Origin: Isoetes engelmannii
Lineage: Eukaryota; Streptophyta; Lycopodiopsida; Isoetales; Isoetaceae
NCBI GenBank assembly: GCA_011763485.2
Contig: JAANSK020280268.1
Span: 1 to 20,630 of the forward strand
Reading direction: 5' to 3'
Length of the DNA stretch: 20,630 bases
The notes beneath the pieces are model-generated. The model ran no database searches. It worked only from the letters and a program-made list of their open reading frames with translations, and was not told where the DNA came from. The position numbers and the translations under genes are program-made. Positions 9,701 through 18,375 of this stretch are shown piece by piece (within the stretch, counting starts at the first letter, position 1; every line of letters begins with the position of its first letter).

Positions 9701-10293
9701 ATAGGATTTATAGACAAAAATGAAGAGTTATTTTTAACGGACAGGCTAAAACAAGTGATGAAATATAAAGGGTATCAGGTGCAATTTTTTTATTTTCTAC
9801 TGCGCTTTGTACATATAGTTTCTTCTTTGACGTTGTATAAATATAACCTACTTCTTTAGGTGTCACCTTCGGAGCTTGAGGCCATTTTGATTTCACACCC
9901 ACTAATATCAGATGTTGCTATTGTGGGGTATATATCTATTACATTGGTTTGCTATTCTATTCTATTTGGTTTTGCTATTAATTTTGCTGTGGTGGACTAG
10001 ACGGCAAGATGAAGTAGTAGGAGATATACCAGTAGCATTTGTTGTAAAGGCGAATGGTTCTAATATATCTAAGGCCAGCATTATTGAATTTGTGAGCAAT
10101 CAGGTGAAGTTTTAATTTATAGTTTCCATTCTTATATTTAAATATCTTTATTAATAGCATGGACTTATATGGTTTGCAGGTAATATATTATAAAAGAATA
10201 CATGCTATATTTTTCATAGACAATATCCCGAGGTCACCTACTGGAAAGATCTTGTGGAAGGATTTGAAGAAATTACTTGAAGAAATGCCTTAG
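6721..10293 (+). CDS. 4CL: 4-coumarate:CoA ligase-like, six exons, 567 aa
   Basis: This encodes an adenylate-forming CoA ligase, a family that activates hydroxycinnamic acids with ATP and CoA for phenylpropanoid synthesis. Coding exons are 6721-7794, 7856-8054, 9633-9778, 9860-9927, 10001-10103 and 10180-10293. All introns are GT-AG, phases match, and the 1704-nt total has no internal stop. The start is the ATG giving [10 protein letters not shown]; the frame upstream has no other ATG. Box I is [11 protein letters not shown] (216-226, usual second Thr replaced by Cys) and box II GEVWIRG (413-419). HTGD ends at Asp447, Arg462 lies in TDRLKQ, and the catalytic Lys is K553 in PTGKIL. Length is normal for 4CL. 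There is no C-terminal SKL-type peroxisomal signal, so it is probably cytosolic. Odd points: HHCYCLV (263-269) replaces FHIYSLN, and [10 protein letters not shown] replaces GQGYGMTEAG. Family is certain; exact substrate is not. Confidence 0.93.
7795..7855 (+). other. 4CL intron 1, only 61 bp
   Basis: A GTAAGA donor and ACAG acceptor bound a phase-0 intron exactly before [10 protein letters not shown], a position where 4CL genes commonly have an intron. A perfect TACTAAC branch-point consensus lies at 7837-7843, 12 nt before the acceptor. The frame runs past the donor to a stop at 7840-7842, so failure to splice would truncate the protein after Gln358 plus a short tail. Confidence 0.9.
8055..9632 (+). 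other. 4CL intron 2, about 1.58 kb
   Basis: This long phase-1 intron separates VMK(G) from (G)YLDNP. The donor is GGTAACT and the acceptor CTAG. It is AT-rich with no recognisable gene or intact mobile element. An 8-bp perfect inverted repeat around a T6 loop (TATCAAGG at 8333-8340, CCTTGATA at 8347-8354) is present. Its size, compared with 61-81 bp for the other four introns, hints at an old insertion, but I could not identify element ends. Confidence 0.88.
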
Positions 10294-11170
10294 TATGTTA
10301 TGTATGTCATGTTTTAGTTATGTATATTTGTGCCAGTTCGGAACCTATGGGAGTTGGACTTGGATCCACTATAGTGCCATTTTTTGAAAGCATTATATTA
10401 TGTAGGACATGTAGAGTAAAGTGCCTATGCACTTTGTTCCTAACTCAAAATTGATAACAAAGCATTATGTTCCTTACCACAAATATAAACCTCTATATCA
10501 CATGTGATTGCAAGTCATATTTCTACATCTGCACTTTGTGGTTTCCATTCTATTTTTGGCATGACCTTGCAAACTCAAGTTCAGATTTTTAGTGTCACCA
10601 TAGATGCATCTGCCATTCTGCAAAAAATTGTCTCTGCTAACTTAACACACAATGCTTAACTGAGCAATGCAATCTCAAATTATCACAACTATTTCTACTT
10701 TGAATATTCAATGTTCAAAGTCCAAATATCAAAATAATATTCAAACCTTTTAGCAACCTTAGACTGCTACAGTGCACTGGAGATATTACTATTCATTTGA
10801 TATTGGCTTGAACATTGTAGCTCGGCTTGCCCTAACTCGGGCTGAACTCGGGGAGCCCACCAAGCTTAATCCTAGCCAAATGCTCAGGATTACTTTGACC
10901 TGCAAATATACATATTATAGAGCTTCACCTTGATTATATTTAGGTCGATCCGGCCGTTGTGCCGGACTGACAGTTTCATATTTCGGTTCCCTCTAAACCT
11001 CGAATCACAGAGATAATGCACGTTATCTTGCTATTAAAAAACATCTATTACCACATATGGTATTTCAATGGTTGGTTCTATATCAACAAATAGAACTTCT
11101 AAAACCCCTATAGCCAATGGCAACTTCATACTGAATAGTTTCAACATTGTCGTAACCAATTATAACATGA
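10294..11170. other. 4CL 3' flank and unassigned DNA
   Basis: The first 150 bp or so should contain the 4CL 3' UTR. No canonical AATAAA is present just after the stop, and AT-rich near-variants could serve. From about 10780 there is a GC-richer patch with GAACTCGGGGAGCCCACC, then a patch with CGATCCGGCCGTTGTGCCGG. These may belong to the 3' untranslated or LTR part of the minus-strand copia relic that begins at 11171, but I could not define an LTR. Confidence 0.4.
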
Positions 11171-12140
11171 TTAAATTCTACATTCTCTCTTCATGTTATA
11201 ATTATATATGCATTGGATGGCATTCTTTAGTTCTACAAACTTTCTTTCTGCCAAAGCCTTTGTCAGAATATCAACCAACTATTTGGAAGTGTTTACATAA
11301 ATTAATTTCACCAAATTTTTCACAACTACTTGTCGGATGAAATGCAGTTCCAGTTCTATATGCTTGGACCTTTTATGTAGTACTGGATATTTTGTCATAG
11401 CTATACAGTTAGTACTATCACCGAACAATTCTATAGCATCTGATTGATTATATCTAAGTTCAATCAGAAGCTTTCTCTCCCAAACTAATTTTTTAACTGT
11501 TAATACTGCTGAGACATATGCAGCCTCTGCACTTGACATAGCAGTGGCATTTTTCCTCTTACATTTCCACGCTATTGGTGCTCCTGCCTGATGTAGACTT
11601 TCTGGCATCCAAGTCCTCTCCCCAGTCTGCATCACAGTAGGCCTGCAACTTCAAATCATTATTCCAATAATAGATACCTTCATTCACAGTACATTTAAGG
11701 TATCTTAATACCCTTTTAGCTGTAATCCAATGTCCCCTCCTTGGATCATAATTGTATCTGCTTGACATGTTCACTTTATAGGCTATTTCTGGCCTCATAC
11801 AATTTGCTACATATGAAAGGCAATCTATTAATGACATGTATGGTACTCCTTCCATTTCTTTTATTTCATCATCTGTCTTTAGACTCATTTGAGCAGAAAC
11901 CTTGCAGCCTGGCACAACTGGAATTTTACTGATGTTACAATCTTGCATTATAAATTTTGTAAGCATCCCTTCAATTTGTCCCTTCTGAGTGAGTTTCAGA
12001 GTTTTGTTCAGCCTGTCTCTGTGTACCTCTATCCCCAAAAATTTCTTCCATTCTCCTAAATCAGACATCTTAAGTTTACTGTTCAAAACCTTTTTTTAGT
12101 GTTCTAAAGCTTTTATACCTTTTGAAGTCATAATATTGTT
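11171..12140 (-). pseudogene. Ty1/copia RT-RNase H fragment (dead)
   Basis: On the minus strand this encodes the end of a Ty1/copia reverse transcriptase and the RNase H domain. In order: VDNNIMTSKGIKALEH, a stop, LNSKLKMSDLGEWKKFLGIEV, LSYVANCMRPEIAYKVNMSS, LQAYCDADWGEDLDARKSTSG, a frameshift at about 11570-11635, APIAWKCKRKNATAMSSAEA, HKRSKHIELELHFIRQ, a stop (usual Gln) and LVDILTKALAERKF, ending at a TAA (11171-11173). The RT catalytic YVDD box has become VDNN, so the second metal-binding Asp is lost. The RNase H motif usually written EDNQSAI is DSTNCIA. Gag, protease, integrase and most of RT are missing. The relic stops at the edge of the TRIM-like LTR at 12147. Confidence 0.93.
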
Positions 12141-12146
12141 ATCAAC

Positions 12147-12289
12147 TGTAATGTTTCTTAACCACCCCGGCCTAACCAACTGGCCAAAACATCCGGATGT
12201 TTATGGGAAATCCATCCCACCCTCTTGTGGTAGTATCAGGAAACATCACACCAAGATCTACTCGAGCGGTCTCCCATGGGTCTGTTATA
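12147..12289 (-). mobile_element. TRIM-like LTR, copy 1
   Basis: This 143-bp unit is about 90% identical to 12457-12601. Read on the minus strand it follows a polypurine-like AGTGGGAGAGAT and ends AACATTACA. Its 5' end TATAACAG is one transition away from the TGTAA expected from copy 2. Copy 2 shows the TGTAA...TTACA inverted ends typical of plant LTRs. At this size, with no coding capacity between units, the best fit is a terminal-repeat retrotransposon in miniature (TRIM). A shared tandem repeat of another kind is the alternative. Confidence 0.65.
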
Positions 12290-12456
12290 ATCTCTCCCAC
12301 TAGAACTATGCTCGTCCTCGAGCATCACAAGACCACCGAGCACACCATCCAATGGTGTCCAAGACCAAGCCAAGACCATATCGTCCAACGGTATCGGTAT
12401 CCAAGTCATACATGCCCCCATGGAGACTCGAACTCGAGCCATGCTCTGATACCAAC
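12290..12456 (-). mobile_element. TRIM-like internal segment 1 with PBS
   Basis: This 167-bp segment lies between two LTR-like units. On the minus strand a primer-binding site TGGTATCAGAGC (12443-12454) sits two bases after the LTR end, matching the 3' end of initiator tRNA-Met used by many plant LTR retrotransposons. The other end is the polypurine-like AGTGGGAGAGAT. There is no gag or pol. The frame across it (SWYQSMARVRVSMG) is a translation of PBS and leader and should not be called a gene. Confidence 0.7.
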
Positions 12457-12601
12457 TGTAACGTTTCTTAACCACCCCGGCCTAACCAACTGGCCAAAAC
12501 ATTCAGATGTTTATATGGGAAATCCATCTCACCCGCTTGTGGTGGTATCAGGAAACGCCACACCAAGATCTACTCGAGTGGTCTCCCATGGGTCCATTAC
12601 A
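12457..12601 (-). mobile_element. TRIM-like LTR, copy 2
   Basis: This 145-bp unit reads TGTAATGGACC at the start and AAACGTTACA at the end on the minus strand, giving perfect 5-bp TGTAA/TTACA inverted ends. It is preceded by AGTGGGAGAGAT and followed two bases later by the PBS of segment 1. It differs from copy 1 by about 12 substitutions, mostly transitions, and a 2-bp indel, so the pair is not recent. No TATA box is evident in it. Confidence 0.7.
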
Positions 12602-12762
12602 ATCTCTCCCACTAGAACTATGCTCACCCTTGAGCATCACAAGACCACCGACCACACCATCCAATGATGTCCAAGACCAGGCCAAGACCATACCGTCCAA
12701 TGGTATCCAAGTCATACATTCCCCCATGGAGACTCGAACTCGAGCACTGCTCTGGTACCAAC
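12602..12762 (-). mobile_element. TRIM-like internal segment 2 with PBS
   Basis: This 161-bp segment is similar throughout to segment 1. Its primer-binding site TGGTACCAGAGC (12749-12760) carries one change from the canonical form. On the minus strand the sequence upstream of this PBS is not another copy of the 145-bp unit but the different sequence from 12763 onward. The array therefore changes identity exactly at the PBS/LTR junction. Confidence 0.7.
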
Positions 12763-14217
12763 TGTGACGGGTCTGCCGGGTTAGCCCTCCAGGTAACCTA
12801 GATTCATGAACACTAACAAATTGATACACAAGAGTTGAATAATGCAATGCAAAAGCATTCTTAAGCCAAAGCTCAATGTAAAGTATTGAATCTGTAATCC
12901 CAACCATATCCAAATATGATGTATGAGCTCAACTCTCCAAGATATAATATCATGCTATATAGAATGACAATGCTTCAAGATCTAAGAATCTACAAGTTAA
13001 ATTTATAAAACAATAACACGACCTTGCTAAAGGCTCACAAGGATCTCCCAGACTTCTAACTCAGTTGGCTCTGAACTGCACGACGATCCTTCAAGCCTCA
13101 TGTCTATCTGCTTACACCATGAACACGTGGGGTTGGTCATAAAGACTAAGTGCGGGTCTAAGGCTCTAATAAATGCCAAGGATATCATACACAAGCATCA
13201 TGCATAGAACAATACAACCATAAGGACCATCCTCATATACTACAAGAGAATCTCACTGTGTAAAACCCACATGATCTCAGCATTCCACATCAAATGCATG
13301 CCCAACAAAGAGATAAAGATTGCACTATGAGAGTATAGTACCAAAGCATTACAAATGCATCCAAATCAGTGACCTCTTTAACCAGATCATAAAAACCATG
13401 AGATCATAATGAGACATCCATAAATTAATTGTGAAAACCATGAGATAACCATAATCATGCAGTGCAACTCCGGTCTATGAAGGCCACCCAAGATGATTAG
13501 GCCCTGCAGCAAATACGGGCGAGGTAAGCCTCATGTGTACACACCCTCCTAGTCTGCGTCTAGCACTAGGGCACCACTTCTAAGCCATGTAGCGCGACGA
13601 AGCACCCTCGCTGGGGTGTCAATGCCCAATGTCAAGAACAAGAAACAACCACGTGTCCACCGCCACCGCGAATGGACGCCAGCCCCAAAAAATATGCACT
13701 CATACACCATCACCACATGTCCCCACATGTCAGAGCCATCATCAATTCCATGATACTATAGCATATCCCTGACATGGGCAGAACTAGCATATCCATGTGC
13801 ATAACCATGCAATTACATACTGTCATCAAATCTTAACAATGCAGCAGCTCATAGAACAAATCACATTCACCTGCTACCACATTCATATGTTTAATAGTCA
13901 GCAAGAGCATGATGCAACTGAGATTACATGACCACGTCATCCAAGAATTTAACATGTTAGATATATCATACAAGAGCACATACAAGTCTCAGCATTTCCT
14001 CCTATAAGGGAAGCTCATCTTAGGATGCTATTATGTCCCACTAGTTATCACTTTCTATCGCAAGTCATCACATACGTTGTCCTATAGAACCATAATTAAC
14101 CCAATTCCTATTTATACATTTATTAGTCCCACCATGGCTCCATGCCATAGCCATATCCTTGGAAGCCCCCATAAGCTTCTCAAAGCCCTTCTCCCCAAAG
14201 AGAAGTAGCATCCCACA
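12763..14217 (-). mobile_element. Putative 1.45-kb LTR of a larger retrotransposon
   Basis: On the minus strand this would be an LTR starting TGTGGGATGC at 14217 and ending CCCGTCACA at 12763, two bases before a tRNA-Met PBS. A TATAAATA (14109-14116, minus strand) sits about 100 bp into it, where an LTR promoter should be. There is no ORF of note. TGTG...CACA ends, the TATA box and the PBS spacing support an LTR of Ty3/gypsy size. The outer boundary at 14217 is inferred; TG...CA pairs further right are possible. No partner LTR lies in the window, and I could not find a target-site duplication. Confidence 0.5.
14109..14116 (-). promoter_or_regulatory. TATA box in putative LTR
   Basis: TATAAATA on the minus strand, followed by GG, lies at the position expected for the U3/R promoter of the putative LTR ending at 14217. 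It would start transcription leftward near 14080. Confidence 0.4.
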
Positions 14218-14789
14218 TGGTTAATATTCTATATTATAATATCTTACCGTAAGTAAGTATGTATGTATGTGTTGCATCATCCGATTGACGGCAAAGATTG
14301 TTCCACGCCAAGACTTTTCAGATTGGATGGACAGGATGAACAAACCAAAATGAACCCGTGCTACTTTTCATGGCTCCCTTTCATGGTTCCCTCTGCAGGC
14401 AGGGAGCGGCATCTTTTAGGTTTCTGAGAATCGCGTTTGCTTAGGTGGACCCTGAGATGCCGGTTTTTATGTAGCCATGTCATTTTTTTGGGCATCCATT
14501 GATTCTTTACTCTACATGCAGGAATCAAAGGTTCTTAAAGAGGATCATCAGAAATCATCACGGTGCGTACTGGCAAATCACGGTGCTTAGCATGCTGGAT
14601 TCATTTTACAAATGTCTATTTTTTTTCAAAATGACATCCTGCATGTGTTATCAAAACTATTCTGGTATGTTAAGTTCTTTTACTTAGCTTATTTGGATGC
14701 CTTACATTCTATCTACTTCTAAGAACAGGATGTAGCGTCCTGTTATGGCCTTGAATTTATCTTTTCATATGTTGTTTTCATTCTAGGTA
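14218..14789. other. Unassigned stretch right of the putative LTR
   Basis: There is a short GTAT/GTAA run near 14251-14270 and a small direct repeat AATCACGGTGC (near 14555 and 14576). I recognise no gene or mobile-element domain. The minus strand does not resume the copia RT seen left of 12147, so the TRIM/LTR block is not a simple insertion into that element. Confidence 0.4.
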
Positions 14790-15284
14790 CCAAAGACATT
14801 CATCTTTTGCACTGGGCCTTATCAAGTGTTTGAGGATGTCATAAGGCATTGGTAAGTTCTGGGGCATGGATCTTTATCTTTATGTGGATTGATCCACAAC
14901 ATGTTCAGGCTATAAACTTCTTCAAAGATTGCTACTTGGAACAAAGCAAACAACAAATCAAGAATGCATGAATAATTTGAGTATTTCTTGCTCACACATC
15001 CAATTTCTCACAATTCCTTCTTGGAGTTTTATTCCTTGAGCAATGGAGAACGACGATCAGGGTAACTGAAGAAGCCTAAAAAAAGAACTTGCTCAGGTTC
15101 CTTTAGCTCTACTTTGTGCAAACAAACGTTAGCATGGTTCAAAATCCTTTCTTGCTGATGCAATGGTGCCTGGCTGCGCTCAATGAGGCAACACCATTGG
15201 AATCTGCAGCCAAAGTCCTTTTGGAGAAATTGGAAATACTGTCACATTTTGTGATTGAAATGGCAGCATCAACTGGAGAACAGG
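14790..15284 (+). pseudogene. Possible orphan exons of an unidentified gene
   Basis: Two stretches look exon-like. The first follows an acceptor-like TTCTAG near 14787. It reads VPKTFIFCTGPYQVFEDVIR and ends at a good GTAAGT donor near 14851. The second (about 15106-15283) follows TTTAG. It reads VQTNVSMVQNPF, then LAALNEATPLESAAKVLL and LEILSHFVIEMAASTGEQ, and ends at CAG/GTAC. The helical, leucine-rich second piece has coding-like composition. I do not recognise the family, the phases are not proven compatible, and no start, stop or further exon is evident. It may be a broken host gene, a captured gene fragment or chance. Confidence 0.3.
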
Positions 15285-15624
15285 TACAACACATTCAAAT
15301 ATTTTCTCAGCGTGTTACTTTAGATGTATACAAAATATATCTTTTCAAATTTCTTCTGCTTTAAAGCAACAAGAAACCTTTATTTACGTTTGGTTCTCTT
15401 TTGATTCTTCATTGCAACAATGTGATACAGTTTCAAGTTCCATATGGTTAACAAGCAACCATATGTTTGATCTTGAAAATTATTTCAATGATATGATATT
15501 TTAATTGTTGCAACAAATATTATCTGTCTGGCCATGACAACCGAAGGAAACTCCAATGTGGAATATCTAAAGATTGATATACGTTGGTCGGCTTTAATTG
15601 CTTAAACCTTAGATATCTATAAAA
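15285..15624. other. Unassigned AT-rich stretch
   Basis: I see no gene, repeat or element end here. The sequence is AT-rich with frequent stops in every frame. Confidence 0.4.
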
Positions 15625-15734
15625 GAATTGAGATGAAAGACCTCAGATTGACTTGAGGCCATCTTTAAACGAATTGAGATGAAAGTCCTCAGACTGACTT
15701 GAGGCCATCTCTAAATGAATTGAGGTGAATATCT
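15625..15734. repeat. 46-bp tandem repeat, two copies and a partial third
   Basis: A unit beginning GAATTGAGATGAAAG and containing TGACTTGAGGCCATCT lies at 15625-15670 and 15671-15716, with a few transitions between copies. A truncated copy starts at 15717. It sits directly upstream of a polypurine-like tract, where Ty3/gypsy elements often carry untranslated tandem repeats. Confidence 0.85.
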
Positions 15735-15766
15735 TTTCCCTAAGATTGACGAGGACGTTCAATCTT

Positions 15767-16270
15767 GGGAAGGGAAGTATTGTTACGGTACTTGAATAAA
15801 ACACTAGCTCGGGGGTGTGGTTCACGACCAACAAGTGAATTAAATGAAATCATAGACTTAATTAAAAGTTAATGAATGATAACAAGATATGATATCAGCT
15901 AATTCGACCTTGTCAAAACAAGGATTCAAACCCTAGTCTTTGGCTTGAAAGACCAAGCACCTAACAAAGAGACTACTCTTTAAATTGTAATAGATGGCCA
16001 TGTGTCTTTCTAAAAGGGAAAAGGCCCAAAAGGGTAAATTGCCTTTGAGGGCCCTTCAAGGGCTTATATAAGTCATCACATGGAGGGATGAATTACCAGT
16101 TCTCACTGCCCTAGCCTTGCTTCTACTCTCCTCTTGAATTCCCTTCTACTTCCAATTATCCATAGTCTGAGTAGGATAAAGATTTCCTGCTCCAGGATAA
16201 AGACTTCTGGTGAATCCGGTTGGGTGGATCGAGCTTTTCCTTCTAATTGAATTATTTCTTTATTTGCTTT
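15767..16270 (+). mobile_element. Putative polypurine tract and LTR, Ty3/gypsy-like
   Basis: GGGAAGGGAAGTAT (15767-15780) resembles a polypurine tract and is followed at once by TGTTACGG, an LTR-like start. Some 285 bp later a TATATAAG (16065-16072) is followed by a CT-rich stretch like an R region. The frame after about 16268 (LNTELEHVKTLHVEGTSLAE) could be the start of a gag protein. No second LTR or pol is in the window on this strand, and the LTR's 3' end and PBS are not clear. A solo or truncated LTR is my best reading, with low certainty. Confidence 0.4.
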
Positions 16271-16464
16271 GGCTTTTAAAGGTGATTTTGAAGAGAACGT
16301 ATCACCTGACCCAACTGAACACGGAGCTTGAGCATGTGAAAACTCTTCATGTCGAGGGCACTAGTTTGGCAGAAGATGCCTCTTCTAGGAACGCGGAAGT
16401 GGCTCCCATACTCCAAGCCTTGGATCGTAGGCTGGCAGGACAAGACAAGCCCATGTCTTGTTGA
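16268..16464 (+). pseudogene. Coiled-coil-like ORF fragment, possibly gag
   Basis: A 65-codon open frame runs from VILKRTYHLTQLNTELEHV to LAGQDKPMSC and a TGA. It is polar and probably helical, with heptad-like spacing in the LNTELEHVKTL region. It lies just after the putative LTR, where a retrotransposon gag would begin, and just before the LINE relic. I do not recognise it by homology. A host exon is possible because it follows a TAAAG acceptor-like sequence. Confidence 0.3.
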
Positions 16465-16779
16465 GACAGAGCACACTGGAAAGACATAGCAAACACCTAT
16501 GGGAACTCAATTCCTAGGTACAGAGGATGAAAACTGCTCCAGCTCTGTGACCCAGCAGAGTTCCCCTGGGACCCAGGAGAGGGCCCGCCACATGCCTCCC
16601 CACACACGGACGGACCCCGTCAACATGGCATGGGAGAGCAGAGAAACCCAGGAGCGCAGACGAAGGTGCCACAATGTGGTTGCGCGGACTCTCAAAAGAA
16701 ACGGGAGAAGACTTGCTCAATCACCTCCAGCCTGACTACCACTATCGAGCAGCAGATGACGATATGGCCAAAGGACTCG
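16465..16779 (+). other. Degraded stretch upstream of LINE RT
   Basis: This GC-richer stretch has overlapping open frames on both strands (for example GTQERARHMPPHTRTDPV) but no consistent domain. It may be the eroded region between endonuclease and reverse transcriptase of the LINE that follows. I cannot demonstrate endonuclease motifs. Confidence 0.35.
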
Positions 16780-18375
16780 GACGTCCATGCTATCACCCAG
16801 GAAAGCTTCCATCCTGGCCACTCTACCATTGACCATAATCATCGATGATAGCAGGAACTGCCGACAGGACCTCTACTGCTGCTTCATTGACTTCGCCAAG
16901 GCTTTTGACATGGTACCTGGAGGCAAGTTATGGGACAGATTCTAGCCTTTGGCATGTGCATTGACAAGTTGGAACAGTAGCTAGCCGAACACGGGGAATG
17001 GACACCCCACTGCTATACAACATTGTCAAGCAACTCATATACGCTAACAATGTGGACCTCTTGGCCCACACCCCATAATACATGCAGTGCCACCTGAACG
17101 CGCTTGACACTTTCTACCACTATATAGGCATGCAAGTTAGTTTGGCTAAAACTAAGGTCTTGCTCATGTCATCCTCTCGCCATTCAAGTCCACCTTCCTT
17201 CACATATCAGGGGCAGAACGTGGAAGTGACTCCCACATACAAGTATTTGGGAATTGAGTTCTTCACTACCACGCACTGGGATAGCTGCATCCGTTTGCGT
17301 AATGCTGCGGGCTGGAAGGCCTTGTATGCCATGTATAACCATAGTCACCAGGCAGAGCTGTATGCTTGGGATCATCAGTCATGCCTATTTAGAGCTTTGG
17401 TTGATTCGGTTCTCTTGTACGAGGTCGAAATGTGGGGCCCGGTCATATCCGCCACCATGGAATGACCTTGAATGGGTGCAAAAGGCTTTCTTGGCATGAG
17501 CACTAGGGGTGAAGTCCACAATGTCGTATCAGATATTACTGCAACAAACATGTTTTCTTCCCCTCCAGAGAGCAGGGATGTGCCGCCACCTCCTATACTT
17601 TCAGAAGGTATTTCACATGGGAGATGCGCGCCTACCTGCCTTAGCGGTCGCAATGTGTCCGCAATGCCTTAAAGCCTGTTAGAAAGACAAGCAGGCCCGA
17701 TGACTCTACCAATGACACGTCTAGACTCACAGGTGCGTGCAAGTCCGCACAAAGGAGCAAGAGGAATTGAAAACATACCTGGGCGCTTGTTTCCTTAGCA
17801 AACTGTGGGACAGCGAGGCTCTAGGATAGGTCAAGATGGCACACTACAGGCAGCATGTGACTCCATGCTCACACGCACCCACACAAGTACCTGCACACCC
17901 TGATGTCCATGAAAAAGCGTAGGATGATAGCTTCCATTTGCACAGGTGGGCATCACCTCCATATTGAAATGGGAAGATGGGCAAGGGAAGCACGTGAGGA
18001 CAAGACTTGCTAGTGCTGCCACCAAGGGACCATTGAGGACGAGCATCATGCGCTGCAAGACTGCCCCTCGTATGATCGGGCGCAGTATCCTCAATTGGTA
18101 GAGCCTAACCAGTCGCTGCATCTTCTGTTGAGCACCAACTCAGTGGGATCTCTTGGATCATATCTTCAGGAAGTCATGGACGAGCGAACTTGGCTCTGTC
18201 CTTTTGGGTCATAATGGCATCTGGTTATACAGTATACCAGCATGTTTATTGCTGCCAAGGTTTTTCCCTCGAAAACCCTTCAGGGCAGGGGCTTTTTCAT
18301 CCTGGCCGTAATACGCTTGCTATTTTCTCTTTGTTTTGTCTCATATGCCAATTGGTCTCTGTGGACGATAACATA
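16780..18375 (+). pseudogene. Dead LINE with RT and C-terminal Cys/His domain
   Basis: Non-LTR reverse transcriptase motifs occur in order on the + strand, spread over several frames: FHPGHSTIDH (about 16806), QDLYCCFIDFAKAFDMVP (about 16866), LIYANNVDLLAHTP (about 17034), HLNALDTFYHYIGMQVSLAK with VTPTYKYLGIEF (17082-17260), ALVDSVLLYEVEMWGP, and finally CCHQGTIEDEHHALQDC with PSYDRAQYPQL (about 18017-18100). An active enzyme would carry out target-primed reverse transcription. This one has many stops and frameshifts, and YADD has become YANN (17040-17051), removing both catalytic Asp. The CxxC...EDExHxxxxCPxYxxxRxxYPxL ending differs from the zf-RVT of the LINE at 2770-3402, so this is another LINE lineage. 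Confidence 0.87.

Noticed and set aside
9912-10160. Independent ORFs over the 4CL 3' exons
   Set aside because: They cross introns 4 and 5. The spliced reading frame explains the conserved [14 protein letters not shown] segment.
12236-12913. Minus-strand frames with SWYQSMARVRVSMG and related peptides
   Set aside because: They translate the PBS, leader and LTR of the TRIM-like units, so they are repeat translations and not proteins.
13235-13250. TACTACAAGAGAA, nearly identical to the CACTA end
   Set aside because: The first base is T, no subterminal motif array follows, and it lies inside the putative LTR. Chance similarity.
17375-17653. Minus-strand frames across the LINE relic
   Set aside because: The recognisable RT motifs are all on the + strand, and the antisense frames show no family motifs.
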